Counted from the stretch's first letter, positions 36,896 through 46,271 are shown. The stretch is 64,000 bases of DNA from Hymenobacter sp. GOD-10R (GCF_035609205.1 NZ_CP141184.1:1888501-1952500), one strand, 5' to 3'. Numbers and translations are program-made. The notes: generated by a model from the letters alone, not told the origin.

Positions 36896-37090
36896 ATGAT
36901 TAAGTTCGCCTTTCGCGTGCAGCGCTGTTTTCCGGAAAGTCTTGCCCAAAGCTGGGGGGAGATGATTACGCAGTTTCACCTAGACACTCCGCAGGCTCGA
37001 ATTCTAGAAATTCAGCACCAAACGACCGCAATTGGGAAGTCGCTGCATCCAGAAATCATGCTGTCGCTGCTGATTAAATACGAGGAATAA
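36896..37090 (+). CDS. Small hypothetical protein
   Basis: 64 residues (MIKFAFRVQRCFPESLA at the start, ending LLIKYEE), followed within 35 bases by a strong terminator. The composition is protein-like but I recognise no family. An overlapping 79-codon frame on the opposite strand ends in a low-complexity basic tail and is judged less likely. The terminator also serves the converging TolC-like gene, so it is weak evidence for this one. Confidence 0.35.
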   Translation: MIKFAFRVQRCFPESLAQSWGEMITQFHLDTPQARILEIQHQTTAIGKSLHPEIMLSLLIKYEE

Positions 37091-37122
37091 ACAGATAGAA
37101 GCCGTTGGCGTTTTCTAGGCAC

Positions 37123-37163
37123 AAAAAGGGGGCGCGCACGCCGTAGCGTGTGGCCCCCTTTTA
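37123..37163. terminator. Strong terminator
   Basis: AAAAAGGGGGC, then CGCACGC-CGTA-GCGTGTG, then GCCCCCTTTT. It is long, GC-rich and T-flanked on both strands. It ends the TolC-HlyD-ABC operon from the right. Confidence 0.9.
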
Positions 37164-37189
37164 GGCATCTTGCAGGAAAAATGGCTGAT

Positions 37190-38737
37190 CTATTCAGTAG
37201 CTGGCTCGGCACCTAGGGTGCGAGTGCCAGCGTAGTAATACAGTTCTGCTAGCGTCTTTTCGTAGCTGGCGCGCATGCTTTCCTGCTTGAGTCGGAGGTC
37301 GATGAGCTTGGTTTCGCGGCTATTTACCAAGAAGATGGTGCTTTCTCCTAACTCAAACTTTTGCAGCTCGGCTTGCAGCAGGGTGCGTTGGTTGGCAATG
37401 GTTTGGGCTTGCAAGGTAAGTTGGCGCTCGTAGGCTTTGAGCGTGTTGTACACGGCGCTAACCTGGTTCAGGATGGTGCGGCGACTCTGCTGTTGTTCCA
37501 GGGTTGCGTCCTGTACCTTCAGGCGCGTTTGCTGGAGTTTCCCGCGCTCCTTGCGCAGAAACAGGGGAAACGCAAAGTCGACTCCTAGCTTGTAGTTGTT
37601 CCAGCCAATATCGTAGTAGGCCGGCACCTCGGGGCGGTAGAAGTCGCCGCGGCTGAGCAGGCTACCGCTCACGTTAACGACCGGCTTGAGCATCTCACGC
37701 TGATAACGCTCTTCAATGCCGAGCTGCCGAATCTTGGCGTCGAGCTTGATCAAGGTGGGATGGCGGTTGGAAGCTAGGTCGCGCAGCTGCCCAAACTGCG
37801 TCGAGTCGACAGCCGTGAGGCGCGGAGCCTGGGGCACGGCGTAGGCGGGTAACTCCACCGGCTGAGCCTCCTTGTTCCATAAGTTATTCGACAGCACCAA
37901 GCGGGCGTTTTGCAGATCTACGCCCAGCTGTTCGGCCTGCACTTGCCGGTCTTGCACCGTGATGCGCGCCTCGACCGAATCGATGGGCGCCTGGTCGCCG
38001 AGCAGCGCCTTGCGGCTGGTTGCCTGAAACCGGGTATCGGCTAGCTCCACGCCTTCCTGAATGAGCAAGGCCTGTTGATAAGCATAGTACCAGTTCCAAT
38101 AGTCCTTCACCGCTTGCAGCCACACTTCGTTGATCTGCTTTACCTTGTCGGCCTCAGCGGCCGTCACCATGATGCGGGCTTGGCGCAAGGTGCTGCGGCG
38201 AGCGTCAATTAGCAGACCCTGACCCAAGGGCACTGATATGCCGACCGCTGCCAAGCCGTTGAGCGGCGTGCGGTGTTCGGGGTTCACGTAGGTGCCCACC
38301 ATGCGGTCGTAGCCAGCCTTCAGATCGATGCCGCCCGGCCATAGTGGTACCTTCAACTCGTTAGCCCACAAGTTATAGTAGTCGGTGCTACCAAACAGCT
38401 TCCGGTCGAAACCCGAACCTAGCTTGGGGTCGAAGCCGCCGCGGGCTTGCTGCACCTGCGCTTGGGCATCGGCGCTGAGCAGGGCTGCCTGTTTCACCAC
38501 GGGGTGATTAGAAAATACCAGATCTGCAAGGTCTTGCAGGGAGAACACGCGCGCTGTGTCGGTGGGCGACCGATCGGCAGCCAACTGGTGCGATTCCAGC
38601 GGCGCCGGGGCTCCCGTGCCGGGTGGGCTTATTGGCAGCGCCTTTTGCTGCGAATAGGCGCTAAAAACTAGCACAACAGGACTGAGTAAGAGCAGCCACT
38701 GCCGCAAGAAACGCCCAGGAAGTAAGGGCTTCTTCAT
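37190..38737 (-). CDS. TolC-family outer-membrane efflux protein
   Basis: 515 residues with a signal segment (FLRQWLLLLSPVVLVFSAYSQQ). The protein has two repeated halves rich in helices with typical TolC phrases, such as VFSNHPVVKQAALLSADAQAQVQQARGGFDPKL at the first and NQVSAVYNTLKAYERQLTLQAQTIANQ at the second. It forms the outer-membrane channel of a tripartite exporter. It is the last gene of the ABC/HlyD/TolC operon and its start overlaps the end of the HlyD gene by four bases, so translation is coupled. Confidence 0.92.
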   Translation of the reverse strand: MKKPLLPGRFLRQWLLLLSPVVLVFSAYSQQKALPISPPGTGAPAPLESHQLAADRSPTDTARVFSLQDLADLVFSNHPVVKQAALLSADAQAQVQQARGGFDPKLGSGFDRKLFGSTDYYNLWANELKVPLWPGGIDLKAGYDRMVGTYVNPEHRTPLNGLAAVGISVPLGQGLLIDARRSTLRQARIMVTAAEADKVKQINEVWLQAVKDYWNWYYAYQQALLIQEGVELADTRFQATSRKALLGDQAPIDSVEARITVQDRQVQAEQLGVDLQNARLVLSNNLWNKEAQPVELPAYAVPQAPRLTAVDSTQFGQLRDLASNRHPTLIKLDAKIRQLGIEERYQREMLKPVVNVSGSLLSRGDFYRPEVPAYYDIGWNNYKLGVDFAFPLFLRKERGKLQQTRLKVQDATLEQQQSRRTILNQVSAVYNTLKAYERQLTLQAQTIANQRTLLQAELQKFELGESTIFLVNSRETKLIDLRLKQESMRASYEKTLAELYYYAGTRTLGAEPATE

Positions 38738-40116
38738 GACTGTTTTTTGTCTGCTTTGTCTTTTACAGGAGCTTCTTCAGGAGCAGCTTGCAGGCTAGGA
38801 GGGAAGCCGTTGAGTTGACGCCAGATTTCGTACCACACCGGCACAGAATCCAGAATCACCCAGCCGTACACGCCCGAACCTAGGCGTAGCTGCGCAGGCC
38901 ACGCACCGTCCTCATTTTTTTGGTCGAGCCTGGGGCGCACCAGCAGGCGGTACTTGCCATTCGTGCTGCTGACCACATCAATGACCGTGACGGTGCCGCC
39001 GAAGGTGCCCACGGCTACCGAGGGCCAGCCCGAAAACTGCACCGCCGGCCAGCCATCGAACTGCAAGCGCACCGTGCGCCCGCGCTGAATGAGTGGTACA
39101 TCCATGGCGCGCACGTACAGTTCAGCCGCCAGCACCGGGGCGTCGGGTTGCAAGGTGGCAATGGATTCGCCTTCTTTGATCGTCTCGCCGATACCGGCTT
39201 TGAGGGTGCGTACTACGTAGCCAGCTTGCGGGGCCCGCACCACGTACAGGCCGCGGCGCACCTCCACGTTGCTGATCTTGTTGCGCAGCGACGCCACTTC
39301 ACCTTCCGAGCTCGATAGGCTCGACACGGCCGAGCTGCGGTCGGAGAGGGTTTTGGCGAGGTCTTGCTCGTACTTGGCGCGTAGGTTAGCTAGCTCAATG
39401 GCCGCGTTGGCCAACGACTGTCGGGAGTTCAGGAGCTTGTTGCGCTGGGCCGTCACCTTGGCTAGGTCTTCCTGCAACTTCAGGCGCCGCGTTTCAATGT
39501 CAGTCAGCGAAAACAAGCCATTCTTATAGCCAGCTTCATAGCGGGCAAGCCGCGCCTGCGCAATCTGAAAGGAGTTGTTGACGGCCACTAAGTCGGCGCT
39601 GTCAATCGAGACGGTGTTGCGGGCCTGCGTTACGCGGTTGCGAGCGGCGGAGAGCTGCACGTTGAGGGTAGCGCGCAAGGCTGCTACTTGCTGATCGGTG
39701 GCATTGATCTTGGCCGCATAAGCCGAGACGGTGCCGCGTTTGGCAGCTAGCTGCTCGCGCAGACGGAGCGGTAGGTTGGGATCAAAGTACTCGTCCTTGA
39801 TTTCGGAGATGGTCAGCAGGGTGTCGCCTTTTCTCACCAATTGGCCTTCGCGCACGTTCCAATGCTCAATACGACCCGCAATGGCGTTCTGCACGGTTTG
39901 TGGGCGGTCTTGGGGGCTCAGGGTGGTCAGGCTGCCGGTGCCTTCAATGGTTTGGCGCCAGGGCAAAAACAGGATGATCAGGAACACGACGCCTACCACC
40001 GTCAGGACACGGCCAATGCGGCGGCCACCTTTGGGGTCGAGGAGTTCTTTCTGGGAACGGCTAAGCTCTTCATCCCAAACAGCTTCGTCTACATGTTGAT
40101 TTGATAGATTAAGCAT
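38734..40116 (-). CDS. HlyD-family periplasmic adaptor
   Basis: 460 residues. A single N-terminal membrane segment (about 37-57; VLTVVGVVFLIILFLP) is followed by a barrel-lipoyl part (AIAGRIEHWNVREGQLVRKGDTLLTI). A long coiled coil (about 125-290) and the second lipoyl and beta-barrel half (VRAPQAGYVVRTLKAGIGETIKEGESIATLQP) complete the fold. It bridges the inner-membrane component to TolC. It overlaps the upstream ABC gene by eight bases and the downstream TolC gene by four. The cargo is not indicated. Confidence 0.92.
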   Translation of the reverse strand: MLNLSNQHVDEAVWDEELSRSQKELLDPKGGRRIGRVLTVVGVVFLIILFLPWRQTIEGTGSLTTLSPQDRPQTVQNAIAGRIEHWNVREGQLVRKGDTLLTISEIKDEYFDPNLPLRLREQLAAKRGTVSAYAAKINATDQQVAALRATLNVQLSAARNRVTQARNTVSIDSADLVAVNNSFQIAQARLARYEAGYKNGLFSLTDIETRRLKLQEDLAKVTAQRNKLLNSRQSLANAAIELANLRAKYEQDLAKTLSDRSSAVSSLSSSEGEVASLRNKISNVEVRRGLYVVRAPQAGYVVRTLKAGIGETIKEGESIATLQPDAPVLAAELYVRAMDVPLIQRGRTVRLQFDGWPAVQFSGWPSVAVGTFGGTVTVIDVVSSTNGKYRLLVRPRLDQKNEDGAWPAQLRLGSGVYGWVILDSVPVWYEIWRQLNGFPPSLQAAPEEAPVKDKADKKQS

Positions 40117-41122
40117 GGGCTTCTGATGTCTTTTTTTCGTCGAGGGGTAAATCCGTCACTACGGCGAGTTTTTCCACGCCGGTCAGGATGTCAAATATGG
40201 TGCTGACGCCAGTAACCAGCTTTTCAATCGCGCTGCTAATCTGCACGATAAGTACCTCCGCCGCCACAAATTGACCTAGGGTCATTTGGCGCGACACCAC
40301 GAACAGGGTACCGGCAATAAGCAAACCTCCCGTGAGTACCGTGCGCAATGCTATCGACCAGCCAAAGTATTGCTTTAGCACCCGGAAGTGGTCGTTGCGG
40401 GCGTGTAGGTAGTCAGCAGTGAGCTCGTCGGTGCGCTGAATGGCGCGGCGTTGTTCTTCGGGGTTGTCGCGGTATTTGGGTAAGGCACCCGCCACTTGCT
40501 CCAGCCAATCGACGGTTTTGTACTTGTACGACGATTCTTCCAGGCTCGTGCGCAAGGCGCGGCGGTAGTTCACCCAGTAGATGAACACCAACATGATCAA
40601 CGTGAACAAACCAAACCCAATAAAAATGGGGTGGTAGAACGACAGCACAATTACGCCGAACAAGATCTGAATACCGGCAAACATCAAGTCAATCAGAAGC
40701 TTAGTGAGGCTCTTTTGCACCGTCAGGATGTCGAAGAAGCGATTGACCAGTTCGGGTGGGTTCTCGCCATCGAGGGCACTAGGCTGAATGCGCGGCAAGC
40801 GGTAGGCAAATTCGGCAGCAGCTTTGGCATACAGCCGCTGTTCAATGGCTTCTACCAGCGTTAACTGCCCAATAAGCAGGAACCCACCGAGTAGCACACC
40901 TAGCACTACCACCCCGATTAGAATGTAGGTGGAAGCAAACACAGCCCCCGTCGACACCAAGTTGAACACGGCCTGCGTACCGAGCGGCAGCGTGAGGCTG
41001 ATGAGACCCGTGAGAATGGCGTAGTAAATGATGTAGCGGATGGAACGACGTTCGGTATCGAGCATGCGCGTGAGGCGCTGCCAGGGAGTAGGCGGTGGTA
41101 AGTGAAGGTTTTTAGAAGCCAT
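40109..41122 (-). CDS. ABC-exporter membrane domain without nucleotide-binding domain
   Basis: 337 residues. The whole protein matches the transmembrane region of HlyB-type ABC exporters: TERRSIRYIIYYAILTGLISLTLPLGTQAVFNLV at the start, five to six membrane segments, and QFVAAEVLIVQISSAIEKLVTGVSTIFDILTGVEKLAVV as the last helices. There it stops, just where the ATPase domain should begin; no Walker A, signature or Walker B motif follows, and no C39 peptidase precedes. Type I exporters need an ATPase, so a partner must be supplied elsewhere, or the gene has lost its domain. The stop is clean, with no ATPase remnant in the overlapping HlyD gene. Confidence 0.85.
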   Translation of the reverse strand: MASKNLHLPPPTPWQRLTRMLDTERRSIRYIIYYAILTGLISLTLPLGTQAVFNLVSTGAVFASTYILIGVVVLGVLLGGFLLIGQLTLVEAIEQRLYAKAAAEFAYRLPRIQPSALDGENPPELVNRFFDILTVQKSLTKLLIDLMFAGIQILFGVIVLSFYHPIFIGFGLFTLIMLVFIYWVNYRRALRTSLEESSYKYKTVDWLEQVAGALPKYRDNPEEQRRAIQRTDELTADYLHARNDHFRVLKQYFGWSIALRTVLTGGLLIAGTLFVVSRQMTLGQFVAAEVLIVQISSAIEKLVTGVSTIFDILTGVEKLAVVTDLPLDEKKTSEAHA

Positions 41123-41623
41123 GTAAAAAGGTGATAACTACGGGGTAGCGTGCGGCGCATGCCACGCCCTATACGCTACAAAAGATGCTGGGATAAGCTG
41201 AACTGTAGAAAAAAACAAGGACAGCGAGAAGAAGAAAATTAACCAGCTTTTGGGTACTAGTAGCTTAAAGGACATTGCTAGCTTTTCCTGATGCAAAGGT
41301 AATATCAGGAACACTAAATAGGATTAAAATCAAATTAAATATGAATAATGAAACTTTTTGACTTCTAAATTGTACTATAAAGTTTGCCTATAACAATACT
41401 AATACTGCACCTGTGCAATACTAAGAAAGCAGCGCGAACTCCATAGTGGATGTCCATCATGAACAAGGCAGCCTACAGATTTCGCGCTACACGCACATTG
41501 ACTTTGCAGCTATGCTTCTACAAGAGCCGACCTACCTAGCACAGGGATGTTCGTTGGCTTTCGTCTACTTGTAATGGTTGGAGATGCTAGCAAATAGCTA
41601 GCTCCCGACATGCGCTGGACCCG
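41123..41623. other. Intergenic region of about 500 bases
   Basis: AT-rich for its left half, with the exporter promoter at 41294-41301. The right half has no clear element except CTAG-rich words. No credible frame and no strong hairpin. Confidence 0.5.
41294..41301 (-). promoter_or_regulatory. -7 element TACCTTTG for the exporter operon
   Basis: The minus strand reads TACCTTTG, a perfect TAnnTTTG match. The ABC start codon is about 170 bases downstream, so the leader is long. Confidence 0.55.
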
Positions 41624-42298
41624 CTAAGGACGCTGGTTGAGTGAATCGCGATGCTGTACGGCGTCGAGCGCTTCACGGGCCGTGAAGTCTTTGTTCACAT
41701 TGATGTAGCCAGTAGGCGAAATACGACGTCCGTTGCTGGTAATGAACGTCGGCCGCAAGCGCAATGTCAAGCGCATCGGCTGCTGATCTTGGTTGGCTAG
41801 CCCTAGCACCAAGTCGGTTAAGCTCGCGCCCGATTCTTTACCGAGTGCTTCGTGTAAGTTGCTTTCCAGTGTAACGGGTACCGTGGCTAGGCCGCCATTG
41901 GGTGCCACTTCGATGCGCTCGGTGGTGTGGCCCGTAGCTACCTGCTTTCCATCAATAAGCGCAATGTAGTCTAGCTCGTTGAGCGCGGCGGTTTCGTCGT
42001 TCGGGTTTCGCACTTCTAGGTTCACGCGCATACGCAGCGGCAGGTTGCCGGAAGCATACGAGGTAGCAAGCCTGGCTTGATCCAGAATGCTCAAGTCACT
42101 CGCCTTCCGGATACCCAGCACGTTGACCCCCGCAACGGTGGCCTGCTCGATAGAGGCCAGGCGGATGTCGGCATCTTTAAAGGCCTTGGCCTGCTGCACT
42201 TGTTCGCCTATGCCGCAGCAACTCAAGCCTAGCAGTAGAAACACGCTGACGGTAGCAAGCGAAATTCGATGCTGCTCACGGTAAAAGTAGCGAAGCAT
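41624..42298 (-). CDS. LEA type 2-like lipoprotein
   Basis: 224 residues. The N-terminus has a basic start and a hydrophobic stretch ending in a lipobox-like LGLSCC (about Cys27). The centre has LRMRVNLEVRNPNDETAALNELDYIALIDGKQVATG, the water-stress/LEA-2 type beta-sandwich signature, and the usual ending of a second related strand set. These are soluble beta-sandwich domains of unknown role in bacterial envelopes. It is probably a single-gene unit. Confidence 0.75.
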   Translation of the reverse strand: MLRYFYREQHRISLATVSVFLLLGLSCCGIGEQVQQAKAFKDADIRLASIEQATVAGVNVLGIRKASDLSILDQARLATSYASGNLPLRMRVNLEVRNPNDETAALNELDYIALIDGKQVATGHTTERIEVAPNGGLATVPVTLESNLHEALGKESGASLTDLVLGLANQDQQPMRLTLRLRPTFITSNGRRISPTGYINVNKDFTAREALDAVQHRDSLNQRP

Positions 42299-42434
42299 AG
42301 GAGGGCGGGTTTGGGGAGGAGAGGAAGTAATTATCTTCCTACTCGCTCACCCCAAAATAGTTGTGCCAACCTGTGCTACATAAGCTAGCTTCCGCTGCAC
42401 CGTCGTGTAGCAGGAGGCTCAGCCCCATGCAGCA

Positions 42435-43727
42435 TCATGGCTTGTCGCCTAGGTGCTCCGCCTTCCACTGCATGGCGGTATGCACGCGCGTATGACCGCT
42501 GGGGTGGTCGAAAAAGAAAATTTCCTCCCAGTAGCCCGGCGAAATCTTGCGGTATTCGGAGAGCTTCATCGCAATAGAAGCAAAGCCATCGGGCTGTTGG
42601 GCTGCATTCAGGCCAAACTGATCGGCCTCCATCTCGCTTACCCGGGTGATGGTGTTCGTGGCAGGCGTAATCAGAAAGCTATACACGGAAAACAGGACCA
42701 GTAGCAACGGCAACCCGCCAATATCGGCTAGCCCGCTTACGTTCCAACGCGCCCCGTAGCGAGCGACTAAGCGCCGAAATGCCCAGTTGACGAGCGCAAA
42801 ACCGATTAGCACGAGTAAACTGAAGAAGATCAGGCCTTTCACAATATGGTTCAGCACATAGTGACCTAGCTCGTGCCCCATCACACCCTGTATTTCTGCG
42901 GGTGTGCTACGCTTCAGGAGGTTGTCATTCAAAGAAATCCGAATGGTGCTGCCAAGTCCGCTCACGTTGGCGCTGATGCGCTTGCTCTGCCGCGAGGCAT
43001 CCACCAGGTACACATTGGTCGCCGGTACCAGATTGGCCCGCGCCATCGACAGGATGCTCTCTCGAACGGGGCTAGGAGGTAGGGGCGTGTATTTATTAAA
43101 TAAAGGACTAATAAAGATCGGGGCGAGAAATACGCCGATAACTAAAAAGATAACCGTCAGGCCCGTGCCCCACAGCCACCAACTCGCGCCCACTTTCCGA
43201 ATGGCTAGGTAGAGCAACATAATCAGCAAGCTGCCAATGACTACGGATAAGACTAACCCGATGAGTGACTCGGAAAACCAGGCCCCGAAGGTTTGGTTGG
43301 ACAAACCGTATTGGTGCTCTCGGAAGAAGCCCGTGTATATCGTCCACGGAAAGCTCAACACCGCAGCTAACAGCGTGTATAGAGCGGCGTAGAGCAAGTT
43401 GCGCAGGTTTTCGCTCCGGATTCCTCGCAGCCACCCACGTATCCGCGCCGAGAGACCTAGGCCTAGAAACACGCCGGCTACTGCCACATTATAGAGCACA
43501 CCCCAAAGGAGCAGCCAGTAACCGCCTTCAAAGTAGGCGTCCGACTTTGCTTTTTGCGCTGGGGTTAGCGTGTCGAGGTAGCGTTGAGTTGCCGCCTCTA
43601 CGTCGAAAGAAGGCGCCGCGGCAGCTAGGGTAGGGGATGGGCTAGCTTTACTAGGCCCCGCAATTATAGAGTAACTTAAAAGGCTCAGCAATACGAAAAA
43701 GACGAGGGCTCGTAACGGTACAATCAT
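42435..43727 (-). CDS. M48 family metallopeptidase, CAAX protease 1 (Ste24)-like
   Basis: 430 residues, an integral membrane protein with about seven hydrophobic segments. The zinc motif is HELGH at about 285-289 (MGHELGHYVLNH) and the third ligand glutamate is in VSEMEADQFGLNA at about 370. A CAAX-protease N-terminal domain (LPPSPVRESILSMA preceded by ISPLFNKYTPL) is present. Bacterial Ste24-like proteases act in membrane protein quality control; prenyl processing is not expected here. The ATG at 43727 directly begins the first membrane segment. Confidence 0.92.
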   Translation of the reverse strand: MIVPLRALVFFVLLSLLSYSIIAGPSKASPSPTLAAAAPSFDVEAATQRYLDTLTPAQKAKSDAYFEGGYWLLLWGVLYNVAVAGVFLGLGLSARIRGWLRGIRSENLRNLLYAALYTLLAAVLSFPWTIYTGFFREHQYGLSNQTFGAWFSESLIGLVLSVVIGSLLIMLLYLAIRKVGASWWLWGTGLTVIFLVIGVFLAPIFISPLFNKYTPLPPSPVRESILSMARANLVPATNVYLVDASRQSKRISANVSGLGSTIRISLNDNLLKRSTPAEIQGVMGHELGHYVLNHIVKGLIFFSLLVLIGFALVNWAFRRLVARYGARWNVSGLADIGGLPLLLVLFSVYSFLITPATNTITRVSEMEADQFGLNAAQQPDGFASIAMKLSEYRKISPGYWEEIFFFDHPSGHTRVHTAMQWKAEHLGDKP

Positions 43728-43819
43728 CAGGCGAGTAGATAAGGCAGCGAATAAGTGCTTGCTGGGTCGGCTGGTAAGCTACTAGCTTTCAGGAAAATAT
43801 CAAATGATTTCTCGTAGGT

Positions 43820-43943
43820 GTGGGCTTGCAACTGATGCTTCCCATCCGACGGACTTGTCGCCCGCAGTTGTGCCCTAGCTAAGTCCGTTGTTATTAGGTT
43901 GCCGACAAGTCCGTCGCCTACAGTACACGGGCTGTAAGCCCAC
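43820..43943. repeat. Nested inverted repeat
   Basis: The outer arms are GTGGGCTT (43820) and AAGCCCAC (43936). The inner arms are CGACGGACTTGTCG (43847-43860) and its exact complement CGACAAGTCCGTCG at 43903-43916. The core between carries AAGTCCGTTGTTATTAGG, a partial third copy. It has the look of a dispersed hairpin element. Confidence 0.7.
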
Positions 43944-44118
43944 GCCAGCAAAGGTGGCACTTCGGCTTAAGCGCGGATGTTGTACCTAGGTCTATACGGC
44001 GTGAATTGTTGTCTGGTGCGGTCTTCGCTTAGACAACTGCTTGAGCGTAATAGCCATTTGGTACCGCTCAGTGGCCACCGAACCCTACAGTTCTTATCCA
44101 AGCACAGCGTATAGATAG

Positions 44119-44126
44119 TATCTTTG
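44119..44126 (+). promoter_or_regulatory. -7 element TATCTTTG for the ABC-F gene
   Basis: Perfect TAnnTTTG match 20 bases before the ATG at 44147, so the leader is very short. Confidence 0.6.
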
Positions 44127-44146
44127 TTCTCTCATAGCAAAGTAGG

Positions 44147-46042
44147 ATGATTTCCATTACCGATCTAGACTTCCATTTTGGCTCGCGTACGCTCTACGAC
44201 AAAGCCAGTCTCCACATAAAGCCCAAAGACAAAATCGGCCTGATCGGGCTGAACGGTCGGGGCAAATCCACGCTGCTGCGCATCTTGGTGGGCGAGTACA
44301 AGCCCGACGGTGGCAGCATCTCCATGAGCAAAGAGGTAACTCTCGGTTTCCTAAACCAGGACTTGCTCAGCTACGACTCCCACGAGTCGATTTTGGTGGT
44401 GGCCATGCAGGCGTTTGAAGAAGCTCTGCGCCTTCAAAAGCAGATCGACGAGATCCTGCTGAAGTTTGAAACTGACTACACTGACGACCTCGTCGACAAG
44501 CTGGCCGACTTGCAGGAGCGGTTCGAAGCCCTAGGTGGCTATACCATGCAAGCCCGCGCCGAAGAGATTCTGGAAGGCCTAGGTTTCACAACCGAAGAGC
44601 TCCAGAGGCCCTTGAAGCTGTTCTCGGGGGGCTGGCGCATGCGCGTGATGTTGGCCAAGATTCTGCTGCAGCAACCCTCGCTGCTGCTCCTCGACGAGCC
44701 CACCAACCACTTGGACTTGCCCAGTATCAAGTGGATCGAGAACTACCTGGCCGGCTACGAAGGCGCCGTGATCATCGTGAGCCACGACCGGGAGTTCTTG
44801 GACCGCACCACCAACACCACCGTGGAAGTGACCGGCGGCAAGCTGGTGCCCTACGCCGGCAACTACAGCTTCTACCTCGAGGAGAAAGAAGAGCGCAACC
44901 TGATTCAGAAAGGCGCCTTCGAAAACCAGCAAGCTCAGATCAAGCAGGCCGAGCGTTTTATTGAGCGTTTCAAAGCCAAAGCTAGTAAAGCCAAGCAGGC
45001 TCAGAGCCGCATGAAGATGCTGGACAAGCTAGAGCGCATTGACGACGTAGCCGGCGACGATGCCCGTGTGAACATCAAGTTCAACTTTACGGTGCAGCCC
45101 GGCCGTCACATCTTGCGCATGGAGCACGTGGGCAAGAAATACGGCGAAAAGATCATCTTCCGCGATACACACGTGCACATCGAGCGGGGCGACAAAATCG
45201 CGCTGATTGGTGCCAACGGTAAGGGCAAATCGACGCTCATGCGCCTGGTAGCCGGGCAGGAGTCGCCCTCCAACGGTAACCACCAGCTTGGCCACAACGT
45301 GATTATGGCCTTCTACGCCCAGCACCAGCTGGAGTCGTTGAACGTGGATAACGAGATTATTCAGGAGATGAACGAGGCCGGCTCGCGCCGCAACGAGATG
45401 GAACTGCGTTCGGTGCTAGGTTCCTTCCTGTTCACGGGAGAAGAGGTGTACAAGAAAATCAAGGTGCTATCGGGTGGTGAGAAAAGCCGCGTGGCCCTAG
45501 CCAAAACCCTGATTTCGGAAGCCAACTTCCTGCTCCTCGACGAACCGACCAACCACTTGGACATGCAGTCGGTGAACATCCTGATCCAAGCGCTGGAGCA
45601 GTACGAAGGCACCTACATCGTCATCAGCCACGACCGTTTCTTCGTGGAGAACGTGGCCAACAAGATCTGGTTCATCGAAGATTACCAGTTGAAGGAGTAC
45701 CCCGGCACCTACGAGGAGTACGAGATGTGGCAGGAAGATCGGGAGAAAGCTGCCAAGAAAGCTGCTCTCACTGCGCCCGCCCCAACCAAAGCCGCTGCTC
45801 CCAAACCCGCCGAGACGGCCAAGCCAGCTAGCAGCAATGGGAGTTCGAAGAACAATCGGGAATTGCAGGAGGTAGAAACTCGCATCACCAAGCTAGAGAA
45901 AGAGCTAGCGCAGTACGAAGCGCAACTCGCCGATCCTACCACGTATAACAACGCATCCCAATTAAAAGACGCGACGCTGAAGTTTGAGCAAGTCAAAAAA
46001 GAGCTAGCCGCCCAGACAAAGCGCTGGGAAGAATTGGTGTAG
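44147..46042 (+). CDS. ABC-F family ATPase
   Basis: 631 residues, no membrane segment. Two ATP-binding domains: the first with GLNGRGKST (about 35-43), LFSGGWRMRV and LLLLDEPTNHLD; the second with GANGKGKST, LSGGEKSRVALAKTL and LLLDEPTNHLD. Between them lies the helical P-site arm (RFIERFKAKASKAKQAQSRMKML). After the second domain is an Ala/Pro/Lys-rich linker and a coiled-coil tail (about 565-631). This is the Uup/YheS-type architecture; such proteins act on the ribosome or on DNA repair intermediates. The exact subfamily cannot be fixed by eye. Confidence 0.94.
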   Translation: MISITDLDFHFGSRTLYDKASLHIKPKDKIGLIGLNGRGKSTLLRILVGEYKPDGGSISMSKEVTLGFLNQDLLSYDSHESILVVAMQAFEEALRLQKQIDEILLKFETDYTDDLVDKLADLQERFEALGGYTMQARAEEILEGLGFTTEELQRPLKLFSGGWRMRVMLAKILLQQPSLLLLDEPTNHLDLPSIKWIENYLAGYEGAVIIVSHDREFLDRTTNTTVEVTGGKLVPYAGNYSFYLEEKEERNLIQKGAFENQQAQIKQAERFIERFKAKASKAKQAQSRMKMLDKLERIDDVAGDDARVNIKFNFTVQPGRHILRMEHVGKKYGEKIIFRDTHVHIERGDKIALIGANGKGKSTLMRLVAGQESPSNGNHQLGHNVIMAFYAQHQLESLNVDNEIIQEMNEAGSRRNEMELRSVLGSFLFTGEEVYKKIKVLSGGEKSRVALAKTLISEANFLLLDEPTNHLDMQSVNILIQALEQYEGTYIVISHDRFFVENVANKIWFIEDYQLKEYPGTYEEYEMWQEDREKAAKKAALTAPAPTKAAAPKPAETAKPASSNGSSKNNRELQEVETRITKLEKELAQYEAQLADPTTYNNASQLKDATLKFEQVKKELAAQTKRWEELV

Positions 46043-46067
46043 AAGCTAGCTTAAGTATTCTTTGAAT

Positions 46068-46118
46068 AAAATCCCTCGTTGGCAAAACAATAATGTTTTT
46101 GTCCGACGAGGGATTTTT
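46068..46118. terminator. Terminator after the ABC-F gene
   Basis: AAAATCCCTCGT and ACGAGGGATTTTT form a stem, with CAAAA/TTTTG strengthening the interior. Confidence 0.85.
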
Positions 46119-46126
46119 GCTGTGTA

Positions 46127-46258
46127 ACCGTTTCGGGTTTTGCGTTCCGGTAAGCTTCAGAGTATAAATTTCAATTTATTACTAAAATTTATTATAAGCG
46201 CAAAGCTCCAAAATTGCACGTCAGCCCGCCTGACGTAAAACCCGTGTTATAAGGCACT
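46127..46258. other. attC-like imperfect palindrome after a low-GC gene
   Basis: Read on the strand of the adjoining gene: GCCTTATAACACGGGTTTTACG, then a small hairpin ACGTCAG-GCGGG-CTGACGT (46218-46236), then about 70 AT-rich bases, then CGCAAAACCCG followed by GTTAC. The outer arms CGGGTTTT(A/G)CG pair, with AAC and GTT at the two ends and mispaired bases between. It is 3' of the gene, where attC recombination sites lie in integron cassettes, and its length is in the attC range. The end motifs depart from the strict RYYYAAC/GTTRRRY consensus, so this is a hypothesis. Confidence 0.4.
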
Positions 46259-46271
46259 TTTCCCTCTGTTT

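Larger units (their letters stand above)
43728..44146. other. Divergent intergenic region with a nested inverted repeat
   Basis: About 420 bases between the Ste24-like and ABC-F genes. It contains the nested repeat at 43820-43943 and, nearer the ABC-F gene, its promoter at 44119. No credible frame. Confidence 0.5.

Noticed and set aside
36740..36979. 79-codon minus-strand frame
   Set aside because: Low-complexity basic tail, and the end overlaps a palindromic hairpin; the plus-strand frame at 36896 is a little more likely.
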